NCBI GenBank assembly: GCA_035250245.1
Contig: DATFFH010000019.1
Coordinates: 45,932-109,931, forward strand
Source: Luteimonas_C sp035250245
Lineage (GTDB): Bacteria > Pseudomonadota > Gammaproteobacteria > Xanthomonadales > Xanthomonadaceae
Length of the DNA: 64,000 nucleotides
Direction of reading: 5' to 3'
Shown here: in pieces, positions 51,047 through 60,116 of the stretch
Position numbering within the stretch: position 1 is the first letter of the stretch
How the letters are laid out: every line of letters begins with the position of its first letter
Notes under the pieces: model-generated
Database searches by the model: none
What the model saw: the letters and a program-made list of their open reading frames with translations, nothing else
Told to the model about the DNA's origin: nothing
Position numbers and translations under genes: made by a program

Positions 51047-53290
51047 ATGACCGATCCCGTACGCCCCGTTTTCCACGGCTTCGAACAGATCCCGCTGCGC
51101 GAATACGCCGAGCGCGCCTATCTCGACTATTCGATGTACGTGGTGCTGGACCGCGCCCTGCCCTTCCTCGGCGACGGCCTGAAACCGGTGCAGCGGCGCA
51201 TCATCTACTCGATGAGCGAACTTGGTCTGAGTGCCGCAGCGAAGCCCAAGAAGTCCGCGCGCACGGTGGGCGACGTGATCGGCAAATACCATCCGCACGG
51301 CGACAGCGCCTGCTACGAAGCGCTTGTGCTGATGGCGCAGCCGTTCTCCTATCGGTATCCGCTGATCGAAGGCCAAGGCAACTTCGGTTCTCCCGACGAT
51401 CCGAAATCGTTCGCGGCGATGCGCTACACCGAATCCAAACTGACCCCGATCGCCGAAGTGTTGCTGGGCGAGCTTGGCCAAGGCACGGTCGACTGGACGC
51501 CCAACTTCGACGGCACGCTGGAAGAACCGACCTGGCTGCCCGCGCGCCTGCCGCACCTGCTGCTCAACGGCACCACCGGCATCGCGGTGGGCATGGCCAC
51601 CGACGTGCCGCCGCACAATTTGAACGAGATCGTCAGCGCCTGCGTGCGCCTGCTCGACGATCCTGACGCCAGCGTGCGCGACCTGTGCGAGCACGTGCGC
51701 GGCCCGGATTATCCGACCACAGCAGAGATCATCACGCCTGCCGCCGACCTGCTGTCGATGTACCAAACCGGCAACGGCAGCGTGCGCGCCCGCGCCACGT
51801 ACGCGAAGGACGGCCAGAACATCGTCGTCACCGCATTGCCGTACCAGGTGTCGCCATCGAAGGTCATCGAACAGATCGCCGCGCAGATGCGCGCCAAGAA
51901 ACTGCCCTGGCTGGAAGATCTGCGCGACGAATCCGACCACGCCAATCCGGTGCGGGTGGTGCTGGTGCCGCGTTCGAACCGGGTCGACGTGGAACAGCTG
52001 ATGGGCCATCTGTTCGCGACCACCGATCTGGAAAAGAGCTATCGGGTCAACTTGAACGTGATCGGGCTGGACGGCCGCCCGCAAGTCAAGAACCTCAAGT
52101 CGATACTGGCCGAATGGCTGGTGTTCCGCAGCGAGACGGTTACCAAGCGACTTAACCATCGTCTCGAGAAAGTAGAGCGCCGCTTGCACTTGTTGGAAGG
52201 CCTGCTGATCGCCTTCCTCAATCTGGATGAAGTCATCCGCATCATCCGCACCGAGGACGAGCCGAAGGCCGCACTGATCGCGCGCTTCGACCTGAGCGAG
52301 GACCAGGCCGACTACATCCTGGACACCAAGCTGAAACAACTCGCCCGGCTGGAGGAAATGAAGATCCGCGGCGAGCAGGACGAACTGGACAGCGAACGCG
52401 ACCGTCTGATTTCGATCCTGGGCAGCAAGGCCAAGCTGAAAAAGCTGATCAAGGAGGAGCTGCTGGCCGACGCCAAGAAATTCGGCGACGCGCGCCGTTC
52501 GCCGCTGGTGGCGCGCGAAGCCGCGCAGGCGTTGGACGAAACCGAGCTGGTGGCCAGCGAACCGATGACCATCGTGCTCAGCGAGAAAGGCTGGGTGCGC
52601 GCAGCCAAGGGGCACGATGTCGACGCCGGCTCGCTTTCTTACCGCGAAGGCGATGCACTGCTGGCCGCGGTCAAGGGCCGGAGCACGCAGCAGGTCGCAT
52701 TCCTCGACTCCGCGGGACGCAGCTACTCGACCTTGGCACATTCGTTGCCTTCGGCGCGCGGCAACGGCGAGCCGCTGACCGGGCGCTTCTCTCCGGCTGC
52801 GGGCGCTTCGTTCCAAGCGCTGGCTACCGGCGAAAACGATGCGCGCTTCGTGCTGGCGTCTTCGCACGGGTACGGCTTCGTCACCCGTTTCGAAAACCTC
52901 ACCGGTCGGCAGAAGGCGGGCAAGGCGATGCTGTCGCTGACGCCGGGCGCGCGCGTCGTGCAGCCGGCCGCGGTCGGCGACGCGGAACGCGACCGCATCG
53001 TCGCGGTCACCAGCGCCGGCCACCTGCTCGCGTTCCCGGTTTCGGAGCTGCCCGAGCTCGACAAGGGCAAAGGCAACAAGATCATCGAGATCCCGAAGGC
53101 CAAGCGCGGCACCGAACGCGTGGTCGCGATCGCGTCGGTGTCGCCGGGCGGTACGCTGTCGGTTAAATCCGGCGCGCGGACGATGTCCTTGTCGTACAAG
53201 GATCTGGACGAGTACGTCGGTGCGCGAGCTTCGCGAGGCGGGTTGTTGCCTAGAGGATGGCAAAAGGTCGATGGCCTTTATGTCGAATGA
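51047..53290 (+). CDS. parC: DNA topoisomerase IV subunit A
   Basis: A 747-residue ParC. The breakage-reunion domain has the catalytic Tyr127 in AMRYTESKL, and the quinolone-resistance region GKYHPHGDSACYEALVLMAQ with Ser87 and Glu91 in their wild-type, drug-sensitive form. The C-terminal beta-pinwheel is in the last third. ParC with ParE decatenates daughter chromosomes. The start was chosen at MTDPVRPVFHGFEQIPLREYAERAYLDYS-type family N-terminus, after an intrinsic terminator. Confidence 0.96.
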   Translation: MTDPVRPVFHGFEQIPLREYAERAYLDYSMYVVLDRALPFLGDGLKPVQRRIIYSMSELGLSAAAKPKKSARTVGDVIGKYHPHGDSACYEALVLMAQPFSYRYPLIEGQGNFGSPDDPKSFAAMRYTESKLTPIAEVLLGELGQGTVDWTPNFDGTLEEPTWLPARLPHLLLNGTTGIAVGMATDVPPHNLNEIVSACVRLLDDPDASVRDLCEHVRGPDYPTTAEIITPAADLLSMYQTGNGSVRARATYAKDGQNIVVTALPYQVSPSKVIEQIAAQMRAKKLPWLEDLRDESDHANPVRVVLVPRSNRVDVEQLMGHLFATTDLEKSYRVNLNVIGLDGRPQVKNLKSILAEWLVFRSETVTKRLNHRLEKVERRLHLLEGLLIAFLNLDEVIRIIRTEDEPKAALIARFDLSEDQADYILDTKLKQLARLEEMKIRGEQDELDSERDRLISILGSKAKLKKLIKEELLADAKKFGDARRSPLVAREAAQALDETELVASEPMTIVLSEKGWVRAAKGHDVDAGSLSYREGDALLAAVKGRSTQQVAFLDSAGRSYSTLAHSLPSARGNGEPLTGRFSPAAGASFQALATGENDARFVLASSHGYGFVTRFENLTGRQKAGKAMLSLTPGARVVQPAAVGDAERDRIVAVTSAGHLLAFPVSELPELDKGKGNKIIEIPKAKRGTERVVAIASVSPGGTLSVKSGARTMSLSYKDLDEYVGARASRGGLLPRGWQKVDGLYVE

Positions 53291-53437
53291 CGGCCGGCTA
53301 TCCTCGCGCGCGGCGGCGCCTTCGAATTTCTCGCATCCGCGTCGCGCTCTGGCGCGGCAAAAGGTGGGCGGACTCAACGTCAAGTAATTTGACCCAACCG
53401 GCTCTCGGCACACGGACTCTCGAACTGGCGCAGAACG

Positions 53438-54121
53438 ATGGACACGGATTTCTGGCAAAAACGCTGGCAGGACGGCCAAATCGGCTTCCATCAGGATCGG
53501 GCTACGCCCTTGCTGGAAACGCATTGGCAAGCGGTGGGCGTGCCGAGCGGCGGTCGCGTCTTCGTACCGTTAGCCGGCAAAACGCTGGACATGCTTTGGC
53601 TGGCCGCGCGCGGCCACCGCGTGCTGGGCGTCGAGCTGTCCGAGCTGGCGGTGCAGCAGTTCTTCGCCGAGAACGGGCTAACCCCGACGATTTCCGAATC
53701 GCGCTATGGCCGCCATTACGCGGCCGGAGCGATCGAACTGATCCAAGGCGATGCCTTCGGATTGGACGCCGAGATCCTGGCCGATTGCGCGGGCGTATTC
53801 GATCGCGCGGCGCTGATCGCCCTGCCCGCCTCCATGCGCCTCCGCTACGCCGCCGGGCCTTATTCCAAGCTGCCGGAAGGCTGCCGGGGATTGCTGATTA
53901 CGCTCGAATATCCTCAGCACGAAAAAGTCGGCCCGCCATTTTCCGTAGTCGAACCGGAGGTGCGCGGCTTGTTCGAGCGCGATTGGCGGATCGAATCGTT
54001 GGAGCGCAAGGACATCATCGATGCGCAGATCGCCTTCCGCGAAGAAGGCGTGACCGCGTTGACCACGGCAGCGTACCGGCTGGAGCGCTGGAATACCCGC
54101 CAGGTGTCCGAACGCGGCTGA
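53438..54121 (+). CDS. tpm: Thiopurine S-methyltransferase
   Basis: A 227-residue TPMT-family enzyme with the typical start FWQKRWQDGQIGFHQDRATPLL, RVFVPLAGKTLDMLWLAARGHRVLGVELSELA (SAM motif I) and FDRAALIALPASMRLRY. Bacterial members methylate thiopurines and also selenium and tellurium compounds. A REPIN follows its stop codon. Confidence 0.92.
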   Translation: MDTDFWQKRWQDGQIGFHQDRATPLLETHWQAVGVPSGGRVFVPLAGKTLDMLWLAARGHRVLGVELSELAVQQFFAENGLTPTISESRYGRHYAAGAIELIQGDAFGLDAEILADCAGVFDRAALIALPASMRLRYAAGPYSKLPEGCRGLLITLEYPQHEKVGPPFSVVEPEVRGLFERDWRIESLERKDIIDAQIAFREEGVTALTTAAYRLERWNTRQVSERG

Positions 54122-54137
54122 CCGCGCTTTCGCTTTT

Positions 54138-54236
54138 GTAGGAGCGGCTTTAGCCGCGAGCCCTTTCCTCAAATCGCAACATCGTCGCGATTTCGAGAGA
54201 AAGCTCGCGGCTAAAGCCGCTCCTACAAAAAACGCA
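54138..54236. repeat. REPIN-like inverted pair, GTAGGAGCGGCTTT family
   Basis: GTAGGAGCGGCTTTAGCCGC and the inverted GCGGCTAAAGCCGCTCCTAC enclose about 50 bases with an internal AAATCGC/GCGATTT pair. It lies between tpm and the acylase gene on the same strand. Confidence 0.92.
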
Positions 54237-54280
54237 AGAAGCTCACCTACAATGGGCCTATCCGGCTCGGGGAGGCCCGC

Positions 54281-56662
54281 ATGGTCCGTTGGCTGAAGCG
54301 CATCGCGCTGCTGTTGGTCCTGCTTGTCGTGGCGGCCGTCATCGCTGCATGGTTCGCATTACGCGCCAGCCTGCCCACGCTCGACGGCGAGCTGTCTCTG
54401 CACGGCCTGTCCGCGCCCGTCACGATCCAACGCGATCGCCTGGGCGTGGTCACCATCGATGCCGCCAACGAAACCGACGCCATGCGCGCGCTCGGTTACG
54501 TACATGCGCAAGAACGCTTTTTCGAAATGGATCTGATGCGGCGCACGTCAGCCGGCGAATTGTCCGAGTTGTTCGGCCCGATCGCATTGGATACCGACAA
54601 AAAACACCGCATCCATCGCATGCGCGCCCGGGCCACCGAGCATCTGAAGCAGATTGCCGCGGGCATGCGTCCGCAACTCGACGCTTATGTCGAAGGCGCG
54701 AACGCGGGATTGCAAGCGCTGGGCGCGCGGCCTTGGCCTTATCTGCCGCTGCGCCGGCAACCGGCGCCGTGGACCGCGACGGATTCGCTGCTGACCGGCT
54801 ACGCGATGTACTTCGATCTGCAAGACGCTTCGGACCAGCGCGAATTCGCGTTGTGGAAGATCCAACCGCACCTGCCACCGGCCCTGTACGCCTTGCTGGC
54901 CCGCGACGGCACCCGCTGGGACGCGCCGCTGGCGGGAGCAGCGCGGGGCGATGCCGTTTTGCCGGATGCGGCGACGCTCGACCTGCGCAAGCTACCCGCC
55001 TCCTCCGGCGCGGGTATCGCCGATGCCGATGGCGGCGATGCGCCGGGCAGCAACAACTTCGCCGTGGCCGGCGCGCTGACCCGCGACGGCCGCGCAATCG
55101 TCGCCGACGACATGCATTTGGGTTTGCGCGCACCCAACATCTGGTTCCGCGTCCGTTTGCGTTATCCGCATTCGCAGGCGCCGGGCGGCAAGGTCGACAT
55201 CGCCGGCTTCAGCCTGCCCGGACAACCGGCCATCATCGTCGGCAGCAACGGCCATATCGCTTGGGCCTTCACCAATGCTTACGTCGACACCGCCGATTGG
55301 ATGCGGATGAAGGCCTGCCCGGAGGGCGGAGCGGCGGCGCCTTCGTGCGCACCTGTGCGTACCGTGCACGAGCGCATCGCCATCGCCGGCAAACCTGCCT
55401 ACGACTACGCGATCAAGGAAACCGACTTCGGCCCCGTGCTGCGCGAAGATCCCGACAGCACGCTGTACGCATTGCGCTGGACCGCGCAACGGCCTGAAGG
55501 CTTGAGTCTCAATCTAGCGACGTTCGCCCGACTCGCCAGCGTGGACGATGCGCTGCGCGCCGCCGATGCCACGGCCATCCCCAACCAGAACCTGTTGGTC
55601 GCGGACCGCAGCGGCCGCATCGCGTGGCGGCTGCTGGGCGTGCTGCCTGCGCGCGACCCCGCTTGCCCGGCTTCGCGACTGGTCACGGACGGGCCGGGTT
55701 TCGCAGCGTCCGATGCCTGCGGCGCGTGGTCCGCGCGCAGCGCTGGATTGCCGCAGTTAATGGACCCGCCTTCCGGTCGTCTATGGTCTGCCAACAACCG
55801 TTTGCTCGACGGTGCGGCATTGGCCGAAGTGGGCGATGCCGGCTACGCGCTCGGTGCGCGGGCGCGGCAGATCCGCGACGGTCTGTTCGCGAAGAACGCT
55901 TTCGCCGAACGCGATTTGCTGGCGATCCAGCTCGACGACCGCGCCTTGTTCCTTGCGCCGTGGTGGAAACTGCTTCGCGAACGGGCCGACGAAGGCCGCA
56001 CCCCGGCGATGCGCCAACTCGCCGACGCCGCCGGCCACTGGGAAGGACGCGCGTCGCCATCGTCGGTGTCTTATCGCATCGTCCGCGCCTGGCGGCTGGC
56101 GGTGCACGCGCGCATCGCCGACGGCCTGCTCGCACCGGCGCGCGCGGCGTTGGGCAAGGATTTCGAAACGCCACCGCTGGGCCAGCTCGAAGGCGTGGCC
56201 TGGCCGCTGGTGACGCAGCGTCCGCCGCATCTGCTCTCGCGCCGTTACGCCAGCTGGAGCGAATTGTTCGAAGACGCCGCCCGCGAAGTGCGGGATGAGC
56301 TGGGCAAACAAGGTCCCCTGGCCGAACGCGATTGGGGCGAACAGAACACCGCCGCGATCTGCCATCCGCTGGCGAAGGCGATCCCGCTGGTCGGCAAGCG
56401 CCTGCTGTGCATGCCGTCCGACCCGCTGCCGGGCGACAGTGCGATGCCGCGTGTGCAAGGTCCAGCGTTCGGCGCTTCGGAACGCATGGTCGTATCGCCG
56501 GGACACGAAGCCGACGGCATCGTGCACACGCCGGGCGGACAAAGCGGGCATTTCCTCTCGCCGTTCTGGGGCGCGGGGCATGAAGACTGGGTGCATGGAC
56601 GGCCCACGCCGTTCCTGCCGGGCGAGGCCGAATACACGCTGAAATTGCAGCCGGCGCGCTGA
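54281..56662 (+). CDS. Penicillin acylase-family Ntn-hydrolase
   Basis: A 793-residue protein of the S45 penicillin amidase family: N-terminal membrane anchor or signal (KRIALLLVLLVVAAVIAAWFAL), alpha-chain region with RDRLGVVTIDAANETDAMRALGYVHAQERFFEMDLMRR-type start, and the autoproteolytic Gly-Ser junction APGSNNFAVAG with nucleophile Ser257. The beta-chain includes HLGLRAPNIWFRVRL and GSNGHIAWAFTN. Family members cleave penicillins, cephalosporin side chains or acyl-homoserine lactones in the periplasm; the natural substrate here is unknown, with quorum-signal acylase a reasonable possibility. Confidence 0.87.
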   Translation: MVRWLKRIALLLVLLVVAAVIAAWFALRASLPTLDGELSLHGLSAPVTIQRDRLGVVTIDAANETDAMRALGYVHAQERFFEMDLMRRTSAGELSELFGPIALDTDKKHRIHRMRARATEHLKQIAAGMRPQLDAYVEGANAGLQALGARPWPYLPLRRQPAPWTATDSLLTGYAMYFDLQDASDQREFALWKIQPHLPPALYALLARDGTRWDAPLAGAARGDAVLPDAATLDLRKLPASSGAGIADADGGDAPGSNNFAVAGALTRDGRAIVADDMHLGLRAPNIWFRVRLRYPHSQAPGGKVDIAGFSLPGQPAIIVGSNGHIAWAFTNAYVDTADWMRMKACPEGGAAAPSCAPVRTVHERIAIAGKPAYDYAIKETDFGPVLREDPDSTLYALRWTAQRPEGLSLNLATFARLASVDDALRAADATAIPNQNLLVADRSGRIAWRLLGVLPARDPACPASRLVTDGPGFAASDACGAWSARSAGLPQLMDPPSGRLWSANNRLLDGAALAEVGDAGYALGARARQIRDGLFAKNAFAERDLLAIQLDDRALFLAPWWKLLRERADEGRTPAMRQLADAAGHWEGRASPSSVSYRIVRAWRLAVHARIADGLLAPARAALGKDFETPPLGQLEGVAWPLVTQRPPHLLSRRYASWSELFEDAAREVRDELGKQGPLAERDWGEQNTAAICHPLAKAIPLVGKRLLCMPSDPLPGDSAMPRVQGPAFGASERMVVSPGHEADGIVHTPGGQSGHFLSPFWGAGHEDWVHGRPTPFLPGEAEYTLKLQPAR

Positions 56663-56674
56663 CGCTCGGCCTGT

Positions 56675-56834
56675 GTAGAGCGGGGCTTGCTCCGCTTCTT
56701 TGGCTTTTGGTTTTGGCTTTCTTTGTAGGAGCGGCTTTAGCCGCGAGCTTCTTCCTTCAGATTGCGGAATGGGAAAAGCTCGCGGCTAAAGCCGCTCCTA
56801 CAAGGGCAGAGCAGCGGGGCGAGCCCCGCTCTAC
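56675..56834. repeat. Nested REPINs of two families
   Basis: An outer pair of the GTAGAGCGGGGC-TT-GCTCCGC family (56675 head, 56834 end CTAC) contains an entire inner REPIN of the GTAGGAGCGGCTTT family (56725-56801). Both are inverted pairs. It fills the convergent gap between the acylase and asnB genes. Confidence 0.9.
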
Positions 56835-56839
56835 TAAGC

Positions 56840-58528
56840 CTAGAGCGCTGCGTTGTGGACGCCGGCGACAGCACGGCCCGAAGGATCGGCCGCAGCGGCA
56901 AAACTCGCATCCCAGGCGATCGCCGCCGGCGACGAACAGGCGATCGACTTGCCGCCCGGTACCGTTCCGGCGCAGGCCGACCCCGGAAACGCCTGTTCGA
57001 ACAACGTGCGATAGAAATACGCTTCTTTGGTCTGCGGCGGATTGATCGGGAAACGCTTGTCCGCTGCGGCCAGTTCGCGATCGCTGACCCGCTTTTCCGC
57101 ATGCGCCTTCAACCCGTCGATCCAGCCGTAACCGACGCCGTCGCTGAACTGTTCCTTCTGCCGCCACAGGATCGAATCGGGCAGATATCCGTCGAAGGCC
57201 TCGCGCAGCACCGCTTTCTCCATGCCGCGCCAGCCGCCACCCTGCTTGTCGACCATCTTGTGCGCGGCGTCCATCCGCATCGCCACATCCAGGAACTCCA
57301 CATCCAGGAACGGCACCCGCGGTTCCACGCCCCAGGCCATCATCGACTTGTTCGCGCGCAGGCAGTCGTAGTTGTACAGCGCGTCCAGCTTGCGCACCAA
57401 TTCCTCATGGAATTCGCGCGCGTTCGGCGCTTTGTGGAAATACAGATAGCCGCCGAAGATCTCGTCCGAGCCTTCGCCGGACAGCACCATCTTCACGCCC
57501 ATCGCCTTGATCCGTCGCGCCAGCAGATACATCGGCGTCGAGGCGCGGATCGTGGTCACATCATAAGTCTCGATGTGGCGGATCACTTCGGGCAGCGCAT
57601 CCAGGCCTTCATCGAAGCTGTATTTGAAGCCATGATGGACGGTGCCCAGCGCCTTGGCCGCGACTTCTGCCGCGGCCAGATCGGGCGAACCTTCCAGCCC
57701 GATCGCGAACGAATGCAAACGCGGCCACCAGGCCTCGGAAGCGTCATCCTCCTCCACGCGCTTGCGCGCGAAACGCGCGGCGCAAGCCGCGACCAGCGAC
57801 GAATCCAGACCGCCGGACAGCAGCACGCCGTAGGGTACGTCGGTCATCAATTGGCGGTGGACCGCGCGCTCGAAGGCTTCGCGCAATTCCTGCGGCGTCA
57901 CTTCCACGCCCTGCACGGCGTCGTAGTCGCGCCAGGCTTTCACGTAGTACTTCTGCAGCTTGCCGCTGGCGCTGTCGTACCAATGGCCCGGCGGGAACTG
58001 GGCGACGTCGGCGCAGATGCCCGCCAAAGCTTTCATTTCCGATGCGACGCAAAGCCGGCCTTCGCGATCGTGACCCCAATACAGGGGGCATACGCCGATC
58101 GGGTCGCGCGCGACAAGGACCCGTTCGCGCGACTTATCCCACAGCGCGAAGGCGAAGATGCCATTCAAACGGTTGAGGAACGACGCTGGCTCGTCTTCCC
58201 GATACAGGGCGTTGATCACCTCGCAATCCGATCCGGTCTGGAACGCGTACGGCTGCTTCAGTTCCTTCTTCAACTCGCGGTGGTTGTAGATCTCCCCATT
58301 CACCGCGAGCACCAGTTCGCCGTCGGACGAACGCAGCGGCTGCGAGCCGCCGGCGGGATCGACGATGGCCAGACGCTCATGGACCAGGATCGCGCCCTCG
58401 TCCATGTACACCCCGCTCCAATCGGGGCCGCGATGGCGCTGCTTCTGCGACAGGTCCAGCGCCTGCCTGCGCAGCGCGCCGGCGTCGTCGCCGGGCTGCA
58501 GGCCGAAGATGCCGAGGATGGAACACAT
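56840..58528 (-). CDS. asnB: Asparagine synthetase B (glutamine-hydrolysing)
   Basis: A 562-residue AsnB starting MCSILGIFG, whose Cys2 becomes the N-terminal glutaminase nucleophile. The class II glutaminase domain shows QRHRGPDWSG and AVNGEIYNH; the synthetase domain has PP-loop LLSGGLDSSL and VLSGEGSDEIFGGYLYFHKAP. It makes asparagine from aspartate, glutamine and ATP. AGGAG is seven bases before the ATG. The 5' leader contains an Asn-rich leader ORF and an intrinsic terminator, so expression is probably controlled by attenuation in response to Asn-tRNA charging. Confidence 0.95.
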   Translation of the reverse strand: MCSILGIFGLQPGDDAGALRRQALDLSQKQRHRGPDWSGVYMDEGAILVHERLAIVDPAGGSQPLRSSDGELVLAVNGEIYNHRELKKELKQPYAFQTGSDCEVINALYREDEPASFLNRLNGIFAFALWDKSRERVLVARDPIGVCPLYWGHDREGRLCVASEMKALAGICADVAQFPPGHWYDSASGKLQKYYVKAWRDYDAVQGVEVTPQELREAFERAVHRQLMTDVPYGVLLSGGLDSSLVAACAARFARKRVEEDDASEAWWPRLHSFAIGLEGSPDLAAAEVAAKALGTVHHGFKYSFDEGLDALPEVIRHIETYDVTTIRASTPMYLLARRIKAMGVKMVLSGEGSDEIFGGYLYFHKAPNAREFHEELVRKLDALYNYDCLRANKSMMAWGVEPRVPFLDVEFLDVAMRMDAAHKMVDKQGGGWRGMEKAVLREAFDGYLPDSILWRQKEQFSDGVGYGWIDGLKAHAEKRVSDRELAAADKRFPINPPQTKEAYFYRTLFEQAFPGSACAGTVPGGKSIACSSPAAIAWDASFAAAADPSGRAVAGVHNAAL

Positions 58529-58566
58529 GGGAGACTCCTGAGGTGATGGTTCGAAGGCCTGAAACG

Positions 58567-58593
58567 AAAAAACCCGCGTCGGGACGCGGGTTT
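58567..58593 (-). terminator. Attenuator terminator upstream of asnB
   Basis: On the minus strand AAACCCGCG-TCCCGA-CGCGGGTTT continues into further Ts (six in total), 38 bases before the asnB start codon and 26 bases after the leader ORF stop. A terminator inside the leader of a gene it would silence is diagnostic of attenuation. The leader segment ATGCGGGT (58637-58630) can pair with its 5' arm ACCCGCGT as an antiterminator. Confidence 0.85.
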
Positions 58594-58619
58594 CGGACGG
58601 TGGGCTGGATGTTCCTCGC

Positions 58620-58715
58620 CTAGTCGCGGACCCGCATGCGCCGCGCACGATTATTCGCGCGCAGATTATTGCGGTTGTTCGGATTGCGGCCGGCGTTGGC
58701 GAAGGCATGAAGCAT
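58620..58715 (-). CDS. Asn-rich leader peptide of the asnB attenuator
   Basis: A 31-codon ORF (ATG at 58715, TAG at 58620-58622) with eight asparagine codons, at positions 7, 11, 13, 14, 16, 17, 21 and 22; six of these form three adjacent NN pairs. Both AAC (three) and AAT (five) are used. TTAGG eight bases before the ATG is a modest ribosome site. Its stop is 26 bases before the terminator. Random expectation for Asn in this high-GC context is very low, and the next gene makes asparagine. In the family of amino-acid leader peptides, ribosome stalling at the cognate codons favours the antiterminator; here low Asn-tRNA would therefore switch asnB on. Too short for ordinary gene finders. Confidence 0.8.
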   Translation of the reverse strand: MLHAFANAGRNPNNRNNLRANNRARRMRVRD

Positions 58716-58812
58716 AGCGGCAACCTAACCCGATTCCTGGCGGGCTGGCAAGCCCTGTTCCCACAAATAAACGCAAGCCTGCGCCAAGACCGGTCAGACC
58801 GCGGATTCTCAG

Positions 58813-58940
58813 TCCCTCTCCCCTTGCGGGGTGAAGGCGCATTGCTTGCGAAGCATCGCTTCGCGTGCGCCTGAACGCCCTCGCGTGAGCGAGGGCCGGG
58901 GCGCGGAGCGGGGACAGGCCCGAAGGGCCAAGGAGAGGGT
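58813..58940. repeat. Palindromic intergenic repeat between asnB leader and dapE
   Basis: Outer arms CCCTCTCC and GGAGAGGG enclose a chain of smaller hairpins (CCCCTTGCGGGG, GCGCATTGCTTGCGAAGC and CCCTCGCGTGAGCGAGGG). This resembles composite intergenic repeats of Xanthomonadaceae. It separates the asnB promoter region from the end of dapE. No gene is seen in it. Confidence 0.55.
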
Positions 58941-58982
58941 TCGGCTTTTGGCGGGAGCCGCCGATGACTTGCGATACGAGTC

Positions 58983-60116
58983 CTACGAACCAAACAACAA
59001 TCTTTCGATCAAAGCCCGGTACAAATCCGGCAACGCTTCCAAATGGGCAACCGAAACATGCTCGTCCACCTTATGGATGCTCGCATTCACCGGCCCGATC
59101 TCCACGCATTGCGCCCCTAGCGGTGCGATGAAGCGCGCATCGGAAGTGCCGCCGCCGGTGCTCTCTTCCGGCGGAGCGCCTGCGAAATGCGCCAACACTT
59201 CGCGCGCGGCCGAGCGCAAGGCGCCCTCGGGCGTGTAGAAAGGTTCGCCGCCGCGATGCCAGTGGATGGCGTAATCCAATCCATGCGCCTTCAGCACGGC
59301 CTCGCAACGTTGTTCCAATTGTTCGGCGCGCCAGTTCGGGTTGTAGCGCAGATTGAACAACACCTGCAGCTCGCCCGGTATGACATTGTTCGCGCCGGTG
59401 CCGGCATGCACGTTGCTGATCTGCAGGCTGGTGGGCGGGAACGATTCGTAGCCCTCGTCCCAGCGCTGCGCGGCCAGTTCGGCCAAGGCCGGCATCGCTT
59501 GGTGGATCGGGTTGCGCGCTTTTTCGGGATAAGCAACATGGCCTTGCACGCCGCGCACGGTCAGCGTCGCCGACAAGGTGCCGCGGCGGCCCACGCGCAA
59601 CAGATCGCCCAGCTTCGCGGTCGAGGACGGCTCGCCGGTGATGCACCAGTCGATCTTCTGCCCGCGTTCGCGGAAAACGCCGGCGACGCGACGCACGCCG
59701 TCGATGGCGTCGCCTTCCTCGTCGGAAGTCAGCAACAAGGCGACCGTGCCCGGATGATCGGGATGCTCGGCGACGAAACGTTCGAGCGCCACGACGAACG
59801 CGGCGACGCTGCCTTTCATGTCCGCCGCGCCGCGGCCGTACAGGACGCCGTCGCGGATTTCCGGCACGAAAGGATCGCTGGCCCAGGCTTCGCGCGGACC
59901 GGGCGGCACCACGTCGGTATGACCGAGCAGGGCGAGCACCGGGCCGCCATCGCCGTGCGCCGCCCACAGATTGTCTACTTCGCCGAAACGCAGGGATTCG
60001 CAAACGAAACCGGCGCGTTGCAGGCGCTCGGTGATCAGCGCTTGGCAGCCGGCGTCGTCGGGCGTGACCGACGGCCGCAGCAGCAGCTCTTTCGTCAGCT
60101 CGACGACCTCTTTCAT
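58983..60116 (-). CDS. dapE: Succinyl-diaminopimelate desuccinylase
   Basis: A 377-residue M20 metallohydrolase with the zinc-site motifs LLGHTDVVPPG, YGRGAADMKGS and TSDEEGDAIDG, and the dimerisation region HVAYPEKARNPIH. It removes succinate from N-succinyl-LL-diaminopimelate in lysine and peptidoglycan synthesis. The ATG overlaps the TGA of the upstream ArsC-like gene. It is close to dapD, which catalyses an earlier step of the same succinylase pathway. Confidence 0.95.
   Translation of the reverse strand: MKEVVELTKELLLRPSVTPDDAGCQALITERLQRAGFVCESLRFGEVDNLWAAHGDGGPVLALLGHTDVVPPGPREAWASDPFVPEIRDGVLYGRGAADMKGSVAAFVVALERFVAEHPDHPGTVALLLTSDEEGDAIDGVRRVAGVFRERGQKIDWCITGEPSSTAKLGDLLRVGRRGTLSATLTVRGVQGHVAYPEKARNPIHQAMPALAELAAQRWDEGYESFPPTSLQISNVHAGTGANNVIPGELQVLFNLRYNPNWRAEQLEQRCEAVLKAHGLDYAIHWHRGGEPFYTPEGALRSAAREVLAHFAGAPPEESTGGGTSDARFIAPLGAQCVEIGPVNASIHKVDEHVSVAHLEALPDLYRALIERLLFGS

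Noticed and set aside
51026..53530. An 834-codon minus-strand frame over parC
   Set aside because: It is the antisense shadow of parC, with His/Gln/Arg bias and no recognisable motif.
54281..56662. Assignment as a quorum-quenching acyl-homoserine-lactone acylase
   Set aside because: Family membership is clear but substrate specificity in S45 hydrolases cannot be read from the visible motifs; left as a general Ntn-hydrolase.
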